A stretch of DNA of 64,000 nt from Gossypium raimondii (GCF_025698545.1 NC_068567.1:53883371-53947370), one strand, 5' to 3'; shown: positions 35,732-47,900, counted from the first letter of the stretch. The notes: generated by a model not told the origin, from the sequence alone. Made by a program: numbers and translations.

Positions 35732-37041
35732 CACGCACTTGCAACACCCCTTTCTCCTTTTTATTAGTGGTTGTTGAATGAAAATTTAAATTTCAAAAAA
35801 GAAAAAAAAGGACAAAAAGACATTTCCAACGATTATAAACTCCACCTACCAAACCCAAGTGCCAAAAGCTCCCTCTCCTCTCCATTTCTAATTATTAATG
35901 GCTTTTAGCTATACTACTTCACATTCAGTTTTATGGGTTTTCTCTCTTTTATACAACTCATGTTTTAAAGAACCAATTCCCAAAATGCTAAGAATTACAG
36001 ATTTTATTGGATTTAAATCCTATTTTTGAATGCTGAAAACACCTATCCCACTCCTACAACATGGAATCAACCACTCCTTTGCTATATTATTTTTAATTTT
36101 TACCATTTTTTTTCATGATTCATGATGATATATAATTTCATACAATTTGTGTCACTACAATTAATTAATTACCAAAAACTTTTTTATAAAATAATAAATA
36201 AAATTATTTTTATCATTTTAAATCATATAAAATCTAAAACATGTATTTACTGCCATTCAATTCCAACATACCATAATTTACAATCTTTTCATTTAATTAT
36301 TTAACTTATTGTTTTATAAATTTATTTGAAAGAATTTTAAATGGTATTGAGTTGTTTTTTATGTATTCCCTCATATAAGTTAATTACTGTGTATTTATAT
36401 GATATGATTGTTGTTTATAGATATGACATATTAGGTATGCTTTCATGTATGCATTATACACGCACGAACTCATATAGAGTGCGAGTCAAGACCCGACGGA
36501 CTAGCGGATCAGTACATGTCATCATCTAGAGCTCATCTATATGCAAGCCTTATGTATATGTAAATCCATACAAAATACGAGTCAAGACTCAATGGACTAA
36601 CAGATCAATGCGTTGATAATAGTTACTATCATTACATATTCATAAAAAAATAAAAGAATTTTTTTAAAAAATGGAGCTAGTTTGTACTTGGTAACTAACG
36701 AGAAGTAAAGTTAAACGGGAGAAAGGACATTAAAATATAATAATAATTTTGCTTATTTTTTTGGCGTAAAATTTGAACGTTTTGTCTCGAAAAAAGAGTG
36801 GAATTTAAAATAAAATGACTTGAATTAAAAGCTCTTTCCTTTTTCCATTCTATGAAGCTCTCTCAGTCTTTCGCTTTCATTCTGTTTTTGAAGAGCTGCT
36901 TATGCATTCTCTGGATGCTTTCAGCTTAACTAAAACAAGCCAAACCGTTTTCTCCTTTCCCTGCAAATCAAATCGAGGGTTTGAGCTCTTTACCTATTTC
37001 CATAAACCCAAGCCAACGCTTTTGAGTTTTTCAAGTAAAGG
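35732..37041. other. Intergenic and GALT6 5' flank
   Basis: AT-rich to about 36,830. Then comes a C/T-rich leader (CTCTCAGTCTTTCGCTTTC) typical of a plant 5' UTR, running to the GALT6 ATG at 37,042. Imperfect direct repeats near 36,480 and 36,570 (GAGTCAAGACCCGACGGACTA and GAGTCAAGACTCAATGGACTA) are the only other structure seen. Confidence 0.45.
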
Positions 37042-40000
37042 ATGAAGCTAGCAAAATTTGACTCGTTAGTGTCGCTGAGTCGACTTAGGCTGGTTCAGTT
37101 CTTGATGGGGGTTTTGTTTCTTTACCTTCTCTTCATAAGCTTCGAAATCCCGCTGGTTTTCAAAACCACTTCGGCGGGCTTTTACACGGACGCATTGCCG
37201 AGACCTTTGTTTCTAGAGAGCGAAGAGGACTTCACCGACAAATCGGCGCCTGCTCGCCCGACCGATGACCCGGAACTTGTCCGTCTAGCCGGAAGCAGGA
37301 CGCCGCCGCGGAGAATGTGGGAGTACAAGGAAGTATCGGGTCTTCTTTTCAACGAAAGTTCTTTCGACAGCAACGATTCTAAAGACGAGTTCTCGGTGCT
37401 CCACAAAACCGCACGACACGCCTTCGTTCTCGGCAAGAAACTCTGGGACGACCTACAATCGCCTCAAAACAAGTCCGATTCAGAACCCGAACGGCAAAAT
37501 CAAAAGCAAAATCGAACCGGATCGTGCCCGGAATCAATTTCCTTGTCCGGGTCGGAGTTCGTGAACCGGAGTCGGGTCTTGGTCATCCCCTGTGGGTTAA
37601 CATTAGGGTCCCACATTACGGTGATTGGGATGCCGCATTGGGCGCATGCAGAGTATGACCCAAAAATTGCAATCTTAAAAGAAGGGGATGAGTCAGTGAT
37701 GGTAACGCAGTTTATGATGGAGCTGCAAGGGTTGAAGACGGTTGAAGGCGAGGATCCGCCGCGGATTCTTCATTTCAATCCAAGGTTGAAAGGAGATTGG
37801 AGCGGGAAGCCCGTGATCGAGCAGAATACTTGCTACCGGATGCAGTGGGGAACAGCGTTGAGGTGCGAAGGGTGGAAGTCAAGAGCTGCTGAGGAAACAG
37901 GTCAAATTCTTTTTAATGATTTTCATTTATTATTTTCAGTCCAATTGTTTGCATGCTGACCAAGTAAATGGAGACTGTAGGTTGGAAAAAGTCTATGAAT
38001 TTGCTAGTAATTGTCGGTGGTTAGTTGTTTTGAAGTTGGTTGTGGTGTTGCTTTTATGATCTTGCTAGGGAGGGTGTAGTTTACAAGTTACTCATATTAC
38101 CCATTCTATATATTTGCTAATTGTTGCGTCTTTTTTGGGGGTAGTTGATGGACAAGTTAAATGTGAGAAATGGATTCGAGATGATGACAATGGCTCTGAA
38201 GAATCAAAGGCTACATGGTGGTTGAAAAGATTGATAGGAAGAAAGAATAAGGTGGCACTTGATTGGCCATACCCTTTTGCAGAGGGAAGGTTATTTGTTC
38301 TCACATTGAGTGCTGGATTGGAGGGTTACCATGTCAATGTTGATGGGCGCCATGTTACCTCATTTCCGTATCGAACTGTAAGTAATCCTCTTGTTATTGG
38401 CTCATCGATTCAATGAATAACATAAAGTCTTCAAATTTCTGATGACATTTACAGGGATTTGTGCTTGAGGATGCTACTGGGTTATCTCTAAAGGGTGACC
38501 TTGATGTTCACTCTGTATTTGCTGCTGCTTTGCCCACTTCACATCCAAGTTTTGCTCCACAAAAGCATCTTGAGAGGTTGAGTAAATGGAAGGCGCCACC
38601 ACTTCCTGAAGGGAACGTAGAGCTTTTTATTGGCGTCCTTTCTGCTGGCAATCATTTTGCAGAGAGGATGGCTGTGAGGAAGTCCTGGGTGCAACATAAG
38701 TTAATAAAGTCTTCAAAAGTAGTTGCTCGTTTTTTCGTAGCGCTGGTAAGGACAGACAAAACAGGCACAAGTTCTTTTCTTTGGAAAATCCATTTGCCTG
38801 ATATATTTACCATTGTTTCTTTTTAGAATGGAAGAAAGGATATAAATGTGGAACTAAAGAAGGAAGCAGAGTATTTTGGTGATATTGTTATAGTTCCTTA
38901 CATGGATAACTATGACCTGGTTGTACTTAAAACAGTTGCCATCTGTGAATATGGGGTGAGTGAATGATCGCCTGATCTGACATTGCCTACTTTTTCCCTT
39001 GCTGAAATTTTGTCATAGATGTACAAGTAAAATTCGATATTGTTCTTTAGTTGTTAAAAGATCTACCCTTTATATTGTATCTTATTGTTCACAGATCCGT
39101 ACAGTGGCTGCAAAATACATTATGAAGTGTGATGATGATACATTTGTCCGGGTAGACCCTGTGATTAAGGAAGCAAAGAAGCTTGGAGGTAGAAGCCTGT
39201 ATATAGGAAATATGAATTACTACCACAAACCTCTGCGAAACGGTAAATGGGCAGTAACGTATGAGGTGTGTACTTCCTCTTGAACACAAATCTTGAGGCT
39301 TTATTTACTTGTCATCCCCACCTTCTTTACTTTCCTTGTTCAACACCTAAAGTTCAGTGGAATTTGATATGAATAACTTATTCCTTTACATTTGCTTTCT
39401 TATATTTATCACTGCATCTTAACCATTATTTGCATTTTGATATGCTTCGTCATACCTATTCTCATTTCTGTTATAAATTAATTCCCCTTTTAGATGAGAA
39501 ATTTATTTCTCATTTTTGACTGATGCTACATGGAACATGAGTATGAATATTGTAATTAGTAAGTATTTTAGGCACAACTAACGTTTACCTGTTTGATTAC
39601 TTTGGTTCTCAAACTTCAAATTTTAGTCAAGTTGCATTTTTCAGATAGAAAAGCTTATTGAACTATTAAATTTTTTTAGCAATACTGATGTGACAGCTCA
39701 TGTGGCAGTCCGCATTACTTCATGAAAATTTTAAAAAATAATAAAAATTATTTTAAAATTTAACAATTTTTAAAAAATATATATCCAAGCCAACATTGAA
39801 GTACAGGTAGACTGCTATGTGAGCTGCCACATCATTGTCACTAAAATTTTAATAGTTCAGTCAGCTTCTCCGTAATAAAAAATGCAATTTAACCAAAATT
39901 TGGAAGTTGAGGGCCAAAGTGATGAAAAAAATAGGGCCGAAGTGACAAAATAGATCAACATTAAGGGATAAATTAGTTATTATGGCAATATATTATTGAT

Positions 40001-40870
40001 AGTTTTGAACTTGCTCTGAGTTGGTGGCATGCAAAACTGAAAATGTTTTCTTATGATCAATCTAAACTGGTTTGCCTTGTAAAAAAATGTAAACTGGTTT
40101 AAAGTTGAGTTTAGTTGTATATAGTACGAAACGTGCCTTACCTTTCTGTAATTCACTGTGACTACCTACACATTCTTCTGAGTGGAGAACAATCCACAAA
40201 TATAGTTTCCTTGCATGATTAAAATCATCAATTCTTAACATCTGCTGTTCTTTAGCTCTGCAGAATTTAGGATTCTTATCTCTTGTTCCAACTGACTCTA
40301 GTGATTATCTCTTTAATTAGCACCTTGACAATAACTATTACTGCATTTTTTTCCTTACGTGCAGGGCAACATCATTTGTTCATATCAGTCTGTTACTTAA
40401 TAACATAATTTCTACTTGGTGATTTTCAGGAATGGCCAGAGGAAGAATATCCTCCCTATGCGAATGGTCCGGGGTACATAGTTTCATCTGATATTGCGCA
40501 ATTTATTGTGGATGAGTTTGAGAATCACAAGTTGCGAGTAAGTCACCTATTTATTTTAATTCTCAGTCCTTGCTCTTTGTATATGTGTGTGCATGGTCGT
40601 TAACGAACAAACATCGGATTCAATTTTAGTTTAGTAAAACCATTAAGCTACATGTTGCAGCTATTCAAGATGGAAGATGTGAGCATGGGAATGTGGGTGG
40701 AAAAATTCAATAGTTCAAAAGCAGTGGAGTACCAACACAGCTTGAAGTTTTGCCAGTTCGGATGCATCGAGGATTATTACACTGCGCATTACCAATCTCC
40801 GAGACAAATGTTATGCATGTGGGATAAATTACAAAAACAAGGAAAGCCCCAATGCTGCAACATGAGATGA
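37042..40870 (+). CDS. GALT6: Hydroxyproline O-galactosyltransferase, GALT6-like (GT31)
   Basis: Seven exons join in phase: 37042-37900, 38145-38377, 38455-38745, 38827-38955, 39095-39265, 40430-40537 and 40661-40870. The product is 666 residues. It is a Golgi type II membrane enzyme that adds the first galactose to hydroxyproline of arabinogalactan proteins. A short cytosolic tail and one transmembrane anchor span about 18-40 ([20 protein letters not shown]). A stem region, then a galectin-like lectin domain at about 185-385 ([10 protein letters not shown]-type [40 protein letters not shown]) follow. The GT31 domain spans about 420-640, with [20 protein letters not shown], the metal/UDP-binding DDD (517-519, in KCDDDTFV) and [11 protein letters not shown]. 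The end GKPQCCNMR is conserved in GALT5/6. Intron 5 (1.16 kb) holds an inverted-repeat element. GALT5 is the closest alternative name. Confidence 0.92.
39594..39930. repeat. Fold-back MITE-like repeat in GALT6 intron 5
   Basis: Left arm ACTTTGGTTCTCAAACTTCA, then TGTGACAGCTCATGTGGCAG, pairs with right arm GTGAGCTGCCACATCATTGTC, then GGAAGTTGAGGGCCAAAGT. The arms are about 130 bp and pair imperfectly. I did not find a clean target duplication. The style matches Mutator-like MITEs, as at 11,159 and 16,282. Confidence 0.65.
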
Positions 40871-41381
40871 CCCATTAAACAGAAGAAAATCAATAGACAA
40901 TTTTCACTTACAATGTGGGTAAATTTGAGAAAGGAAAACAGAGACACAAATTTTGCGGTCATGGTAAAAATCTCTGTATATATATGGGGAGAATTGCTTA
41001 CCCCACTTTTGAAAAGAAATCAATTAATCAGTTTGGCCATTTTGTCTAACCTTCCAAAGAGGATAAAGGAATCTTATATGTGAAGCACACCAACTTTGTA
41101 ATTGAGATGACGCGTGTATTTAAAGGAAGATAACCCAAATCCAGTCCCACTAGTTCATGGGATGACATGTAGGCGTTTGCTTTCAATAAGTTACTGAATT
41201 TGACCACATTCAAACCAAAGCGCTGACCTCTATCTCGAGCCAATAGAAGTTCACTTGGAAGGACTTTTAGTTAGGGTTATATCGAGATCTATGGGAAGGA
41301 TCATGGACATTGACAACAAAACATCAATTTACAGTTCTTTGTTTTCAGGTTGTTTGTAATTAACTAGGGTTTTCTAAAGAT
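40871..41381. other. GALT6 3' flank
   Basis: Contains the 3' UTR of GALT6 and short A/T-rich DNA. No other feature was found. Confidence 0.4.
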
Positions 41382-42230
41382 TAACAGCGTGTTTGGTTCG
41401 TTGTAATGGGTATGCGGTTACTCATCTATTCCGTGCGCCACACTTAATCCCGTGTTTGGTTCGCTGTAATGTCTATTACGAGCGTATTACATTACCGACC
41501 TATTCTCCAAAATCTTTGCTTTTGTATTCCCTTCCCAAAACGACGATTAGCCTATTACGGATGTCCTCCCAAAACAGTCTCTGTTTTACCCTCCCTCCCT
41601 ACCCGAAATTGACCTCCACCCTCTCCCTCCCAACATCAACAGAAGCTGCCAGCAAAGTCACGTCCACCGATTCTCCCACGTTTCCCTTCTAGAGGTAATT
41701 TCCCTTTACCTTCCATCTATTTCTGCTTCTTTTTTTTATCTGTGATTCATTTATTCTCGTTTGTTTGTTAAATCGATTTTTGTTCGCTTCTTCTTCTTCT
41801 CGTTCGTTTACTTTTGCTCAAATCTGCGATATTGATTCTTTTCTTATGATTTCCATTGGGCTTTGATTTTACTGTTTGTATTGCATGTTTGATTTTCTTG
41901 TTTGATTTCCTTGTTAACCCCTTGGCTGATAAAAAAAGATCAGATTTCTTTGTAAAATGGGCTATGCGTATCATTTCAATTCTCTTCATTTTCCAGGTAC
42001 ACTTCTACTACCGATGGCAGTCATATTGGTTTATATGCAACCTAGGCTACAAGTTTTCACTTCTTTATGCAAATCCTTGAATAGCTCTAATTTGTGGCAT
42101 TTCTTAGATGAAAGAAATAGTCTTGTTCTCTGAGTGCTATGTAAATTAATATTTAAGGACGAATGACTTGTCTACTGCTGATTCTGACTGTCATGGTGCT
42201 GTGGCTGCTGAGGTTTTCTCTCCTCTTTTG

Positions 42231-42506
42231 TGTTAGAAGCTCAAAAATCAAGTAGAATTTTTAAGAAGAAGAAGAGAGAGCAGAGAGGAAGGGAATAAGA
42301 TAAGAAGAAGTCTGTTTTTTCAGGCCATGAAATTCCATAACCGACTCCCCACACTTTTCAGCTTAAAAGGAAAGAAAATAACAAGAAACTGACGTGACAA
42401 AACAATTAATAAAACTCATCATTTTAGTAACCTGCAACGCCCCATTTTACCAATTATTCCCCCAGTCCAAAACGTATCGTTTAACTAACTTTTCTAGCTT
42501 ACATCA
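42231..42506 (-). repeat. 3' LTR of the chromovirus
   Basis: 276 bp, TG...CA on the element strand (starts TGATGTAAGC, ends GAGCTTCTAACA). Next to it on the inner side is a purine-rich GAGCGGGTGG that can serve as polypurine tract. Confidence 0.92.
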
Positions 42507-42574
42507 ATACCACCCGCTCGGAAACAAAATCCTTGTCCTCAAGGATGAAAATGAGGAAACTTAGCCTGTAGCTC

Positions 42575-43600
42575 AGTCAAGGGCTCCCAAGTTGCATCTT
42601 CTGGAAAAGAGTCAATCCACTCGACAAGAACTTCAGTTATGGCTTGATTTCTTTTTTCACAATTCGCCTCTCAATGATTCTGACCGGTTCCTTCGGTAAA
42701 GCACCATGAATATCCACCAAAGGTAAGTGAGATTGTGAAGAAGCAGACCCTATGTGTTTCTTCAGTTGGAAGACATAGAAGGTTGGATGAATACGAGACC
42801 CTGAGGGTAGTTGCAAGGTGTACGCTACTTCACCAACTTTCTTAAGCACTAGAAAAAGACCATAGTACTTAAGGGACAACTTTTGATTAACGACTTTCCT
42901 GACAATGTGTTGTATATATGGCTGCAACTTCAAGTAGACCCAATCCTCAACCTGAAAACTCCTCTCACTCCTATGTTTGTCTGCAAATTGTTTCATGCAC
43001 CCTTGAGCTCTTTTTAAATGGAAATGTACTAATTTTCTTGCAGCCTTACGAGCTTGCAGACTCCTATCAATGATAGCTACCGAGGAAACCCTAACGAGGT
43101 ACGACATGTGTGAAGGTGGGGGCTGCCCATAAAGAGCTTCATAGGGAGTGAGTTGGATAGAAAAATGGAAAGAAGAGTTATACCACTATTCAGTTAGTGG
43201 TAACCAATGGAACCACTTTGTGGGAGTCTCTCCAGTTATGCACCGTAAGTAACTTTTGAGACAACGATTTAACACCTCAGTCTGACCATCCGTTTGTGGG
43301 TGGTAAGTTGTGGACAACAACAACTTAGTTCCCAATGAAATAACTCCTGCCAAAAATTGCTTACAAAGATTTTATCTTTGTCTGAAATAATTGAATCTGG
43401 CATGCCATGGAGTTTGTAAACATGGGTCATATACTCCTGTGCCACCTCTTGAGCTGTATAAGGATGCGACAAACCCAGGAAGTGACCGTACTTTGTTAAA
43501 TGGTCGACTACTACCAAAATGAAAATTTTCTTGCTCGACTTAGGTAAACCTTCAATAAAGTCTAAGCTGATGACTGACCAAGCTCGGTTAGGTATCGGCA
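42575..43600 (-). pseudogene. Chromovirus pol 3' part: integrase core end and chromodomain
   Basis: On the minus strand: integrase core with DFIEGLPKS (first catalytic Asp) and ISDKDKIFVSNFW (second Asp), then in another frame HPQTDGQTEVLNR (catalytic Glu). It continues through YEALYGQPPPSH and KHRSERSFQVEDWVYLKLQP to LPSGSRIHPTFYV. A chromodomain piece VEWIDSFPEDATWEP lies at about 42,590-42,650 after another frame change in an A-run near 42,655. A stop replaces one Trp of the WWYN motif near 43,187. The protein is broken in at least three places. Confidence 0.85.
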
Positions 43601-43611
43601 AAGGTTGGAGC

Positions 43612-44088
43612 TAGAGGTGTTCATGGGCCGGGCCGGGTTCGGGCCGAGCCCAGAAAAAAATTTCGGCCCGGCCCGAAATATGGGCCTAGAATTTTGCCCA
43701 GGCCCGGCTCGAGAAAAAATTCATAAGCCCGGGATCGGCCCGGCCCGTTTTCTAAATAAATACCAAAAATTTATTTTAAAAATTAAAATAAAAATTAAAA
43801 AAAGTATTTTAAAAATATTTTAAAATTAAAAAAATTAAAAAAAGTATTTTAAAAAATTTTAAAATTAAAAAAATTAAAAAAAAGTATTTTAAAAGTATTT
43901 TAAAGTTAAAAAAATAAAAAATAAAAAATAAAAATAAAAATATTTTAATCGGGCCTGGCCCGTTTTTTAATCGGGCCTCATTTTTTTGCCCAAGCCCATA
44001 TTTCGGGCCTATATTTTTACCCAAACCCTCACATATTTCGGGCGGGCCGTCGGGCCGGGCTGGGCCGCCCGACCCATGAACACCTCTA
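43612..44088. mobile_element. hAT MITE inserted in the integrase coding region (477 bp)
   Basis: It starts TAGAGGTGTTCATGGGCCGG and ends in the exact complement (CCCATGAACACCTCTA). A perfect 8-bp target duplication GTTGGAGC lies at 43604-43611 and 44089-44096. GC-rich palindromic arms flank an A/T-rich core of repeated AAAAAGTATTTTAAAA units (about 43,760-43,950). It belongs to the same family as the 285-bp copy at 35,439. It inserted after the chromovirus. Confidence 0.95.
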
Positions 44089-44096
44089 GTTGGAGC

Positions 44097-46400
44097 AGCC
44101 CTGGAGAAGCCACTGTTTCGCTCTTGCATTTTTGACAAACCAAGCACTTGCGAATCCACCGTTTCACATCAGTAGTTAACCCCTTCCAAAATAACAGACT
44201 CGTCAATCTTTTCTTAGTCACCAGTACCCCCGAATGGCCACCTACTGCATTAGCATGAAAATGAGAAAATAATTCACGTCTCAGCCGCATGTTTTTACCA
44301 ACCATGATTTTTCCTTTTCGATGCAAGAAACAGCCATCACATGAGTATTTGTCACTTTGAACATTGGCCTGTTATAAGTCTTGAATGATTTTTTTCAACT
44401 TCTCATCGAGCGTATACTCTTGTTGTACCTGTTGCAACAACTCAGATATAGTTGAACTAGCTGATAACGTAAAAAACTGACCCTGTCCCAGATGGGGTTG
44501 TCGAGATAATGCATCAGCAACCTTATTATTAATGCCTTTCCTGTATGATATCTCGAAATCATACCCGAACATCTTCGCAACCCAGCGCTGTTGAAATAGA
44601 GTGATTGCTGCCTGATTGGACAGGAACTGTAAGCTTTGATAGTCAGTCCGTATTTTGAAGTGTCGCCCCGCTAGATACGTATGCCACTTTCGGACTGCTA
44701 ACAGGGCTGCTAACATTTCTTTTTCATAAATTGACAAGGCCTGATGTATGATTCCCAAGGCTTTGCTAAAGAAAGCCACCGGTCTCCCTTGTTGTTGTAA
44801 CACTGCACCCACTCCAATACCACTAGCGTCAGTATCCACAACAAATTCCATTTGAAAATTTGGTAAAACCAACACAGGTGCAGCACATAGGGCTGCTTTT
44901 AATGCTTGAAAAGCTGCTGTAGCTTGGTTCGACCAGCCTCAACCATTTTTCTTCAACAACTGCGTAAGTGGTCTGGCTAACACCCCGTAACCCCGAATGA
45001 ACCTCCGATAATATCCAGAAAGACCAATGAAACTTCTCAATTCCTTCACTGACTATGGAATCGGCCAAGCTAAGATGCATTGAAGCTTCAAATGATCCAT
45101 AGAAACTGTACCCTCAGATAGTACATGACCAAAATATTCGACTTTAGCTGTTCCAAAATAACATTTACTCTTTTTAGCGAACAACTGTTGTTCCCTTAAA
45201 ACCAGGAGAACCGATTTCAAATGCTCCAAATGTTCAGCCCATGACTTTGAATATACGAGTATATCATCAAAGAAAACGAGCACAAATTTCTGTAACCATG
45301 GTTTAAAAACACTGTTCATGAGAGCCTGGAAGCTTGATGGGGCATTGGTGAGGCCGAAAGACATAACGAGGAACTCATAATGCCTCTCGTGTGTTCTGAA
45401 AGCAATCTTAGGAATATCAGGTTTCCACATGTGTATTTGATGGTATCCGGACCTTAGGTCCAACTTGGAAAACACGCGAGCTTCTCCCAACTCATCCAGC
45501 AACTCCTCAATTATAGGGATGGGGAACTTATCTTTAATGGTATGCTGATTCAATTGTTTATAATCTACACAAAGTCTCCAGCTATCATCTTTTTTCTTAA
45601 CCATCACTATAGGAGAAGCAAATGAGCTATTGCTGTCTCTGATGATGCCAGCATAAAGTATTTCTTGGATCAACTTCTCAATTTTTCCCTTTTGAATAGC
45701 CGGATATCGATAGGGCCATATCTTTACTACCATACCCTCGTCTTTCAAGGGAATCCTATGATCATGTAAGCGAGAAGGAGGTAGGCCGTTAGGTAACTGG
45801 AAAATATTCGCAAATTCTCCCAAAAGCTCTTGAAGCTCATTTTTCAAGTCATCCCCCATAAGAGCTGAAAGTATTATTTGACTTGAAGAGCTCAACACCA
45901 TGGCATAGGGACCCCAAGAGTGCCCAGTAGCCGAAAAACACCTTGAGCTAGAGTTCAGACTTTCGACTGTAAATGAACCAGGAACAATTCCCTGTATGAT
46001 GCAAACTTCCTCCTTGAACTTAAACTATATGGTTAAGGAACTAAAATTCCAAATTATGTCACCTAAAGAAAGTAGCCATTGAACCCCAAGTACCATATCG
46101 CATCCTTTTAATGGTAAAATCATAAAATCCGTCTCAAACATGTAATTTTGGACTTCCCACGATACCCCTTTGCACACTCCTTTAGTAAACAGCGATTCAC
46201 CATTAGCCACCGACACTTTTAATTGCTCCTGATGCATTACAGGTAAAGATAAGCGGCTAACCAATCTAGTATCGATAAAGTTATGTGTGCTCCCTGAGTC
46301 AACAAGAATAATGGCTAAAAGAGAACCTACCCGAGTAGCACCTCTCATGGTGTTATGACCTTGCATACCTGTAAGGGCATGTAATGAAATTACAGGTCAC
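44097..46400 (-). pseudogene. Chromovirus pol 5' part: protease, RT, RNase H, integrase zinc finger
   Basis: Minus strand, N to C: aspartic protease with ILVDSGSTHNFID (46,290-46,330), and reverse transcriptase with SFGLTNAPSSFQALMN and the active-site VFFDDILVYS. RNase H has VVDTDASGIGVGAVL and FKIRTDYQSLQFL, and the integrase HHCC finger has HANAVGGHSG and CLVCQKCK. In-frame stops lie at 46,025, 45,053 and about 44,370, with another near 44,940. Domain order and motifs are typical of Ty3/gypsy. The catalytic residues survive but the frame does not. Confidence 0.88.
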
Positions 46401-47596
46401 TTAGGTGGTTCATCCTCTGTATTACCCTCTTCCAAACGATCCGAACACTCTTGGAACTCCTCTGCTTCACTGTCAGAAACAGGTTCCATCAGTAGCTGAT
46501 ATAATTGGGATTTAACATATTTATGCCCTACTTGGTACTTGGCTCCACACCAAAAACATAAACCCTTCTATTTTCGTTCCGCCATTAGCGCCGGAGAAAT
46601 GGAACGAGCTGTTGATTTGCTAACAGGGGTGTTGTTGCCTGATTGATAAACTGAACTTGCTCTTGTTGGAGTTGAAGAGTAACCCTACGCCATAGAAGAA
46701 TTAAACAAGGATCGCGAAGAAATCTGCAAAGGAACAGAAGGTTTCTTAATAGTGCCCGAAAGCAGTACCTCTATCTTCCTTGCAAGCTGGAAAGTTTCCA
46801 CCAATGTAGAAGGTTCGAATAAATCCAAATAATGCCCAAATTCAGTCTTCAAGTTGCTGATGAAAATACTTAGGGCATAGGATTCGGGAAGGTGTAATTG
46901 ATTCAATAATCCCACAAAGGAATCCTGGAACTGCTCAACAGTGCCCTGCTGCTTAAGATTGACCAAGGCCTTTATAGGATCTCCAAATTGGTTGAAACCA
47001 AAACGGTGTTGCAAACTCTCCAAGTAAGCCGACCATGCTAGCATATGAAGACCTCCATTCCGTCGCGAGTAAAAATGGTGCCATTCCAAAGCTCGGCCCT
47101 CCAGATGCAACATTACGACGCAAATTCTGTCAGCATCCAACGTTCCTTCAGCCTCGAAGTATTATTCCAGCTTAGTTAACCACCCACGAAAATTCGAACC
47201 ATCAAAACGGGGACACTCGAGATGACGACTAACTCTTTTCGACTTATCCAGTAAGTGAGAAGCAGTTCTTCGGTGAAAGCTAACCCTATCTGCTAGATTC
47301 GATCCACCGCCCAACTCTTTAATAGGAAACCCAGGGGGTGCCCCCAACACTCATTTCCCTTTTTCCTCATTCACCGACACCGTCGGTCCAAGCTTGAGTT
47401 GGCCGAGATATTATTCCAAAAGAGCCTGCAAATCAATACGAATTTCGTTGCGAAACTCCTGAAACTTTGCGTCCATTTGAGTTTCCATCTTAACCTCTAA
47501 ACGACCCAGTTCTGCTTGCAACTTGGACACGTCCTGTTGAACGCTAACAATCTCTTTCTGCAGCCTCGTAGAAACTCCGTCACTAGCCATTAGCAA
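46401..47596 (-). pseudogene. Chromovirus gag, with several nonsense codons
   Basis: It starts at MASDGVSTRLQKE (Met at 47,590 or 47,596) with a coiled-coil N-terminus. Then come HLECPRFDGSNFRGWLTKLE, the capsid-like LEGRALEWHHFYSRRNGG and VEQFQDSFVGLLNQLHLPE, and a zinc knuckle GLCFWCGAKYQVGHKY. The last Cys of the CCHC knuckle is changed to Tyr. Stops interrupt it near 47,411, 47,340, 47,162, 46,685, 46,569 and 46,400. Confidence 0.85.
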
Positions 47597-47606
47597 GATC
47601 GTAAAA

Positions 47607-47617
47607 GCTCTGATACC
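47607..47617 (-). other. Primer binding site for initiator tRNA-Met
   Basis: On the minus strand, two bases after the LTR, the sequence reads GGTATCAGAGC. This matches the standard plant iMet primer site TGGTATCAGAGC except for the first base (A here). Confidence 0.88.
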
Positions 47618-47619
47618 TT

Positions 47620-47895
47620 TGTTAGAAGCTCAAAAATCAAGTAGAATTTTTAAGAAGAAGAAGAGAGAGCAGAGAGGAAGGGAATAGAATAAGAAGAAGT
47701 CTATTTTTTCAGTCCATGAAATTCCATAACCGACTCCCCACACTTTTTAGCTTAAAAGGAAAGAAAATAACAAGAAACTAACGTGGCAAAACAATTAATA
47801 AAACTCATCGTTTTAGTAACCTGCAATGCCCTGTTTTACCAATTATTCCCCCAGTCTAAAACGTATCGTTTAACTAACTTTTCTAGCTCACATCA
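47620..47895 (-). repeat. 5' LTR of the chromovirus
   Basis: 276 bp, collinear with 42231-42506. Differences are almost all transitions (for example CTG/CTA, CATCA/CATCG, AACGCCCCA/AATGCCCTG). Confidence 0.92.
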
Positions 47896-47900
47896 TTTTG

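Larger units (their letters stand above)
42231..47895 (-). mobile_element. Ty3/gypsy chromovirus (Reina-like), degenerate, 5,665 bp
   Basis: A complete LTR retrotransposon on the minus strand. It has two 276-bp LTRs, a perfect 5-bp target duplication TTTTG (42226-42230 and 47896-47900), a primer binding site for initiator tRNA-Met, gag, then pol in the order protease, reverse transcriptase, RNase H, integrase and chromodomain. That order and the chromodomain define a chromovirus. Small size and short LTRs fit the Reina clade. By hand count the LTRs differ at about 13 of 276 positions. Many stops and a few frameshifts make it non-autonomous. It sits inside the TIR element 41385-50921 and is itself split by the hAT MITE 43612-44088. 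Confidence 0.93.

Noticed and set aside
41385-41700. The GTTTGG-containing left end as a stand-alone short MITE
   Set aside because: It has two direct copies of the terminus but no inverted partner nearby. The matching inverted end is at 50.9 kb with the same TAA flank.
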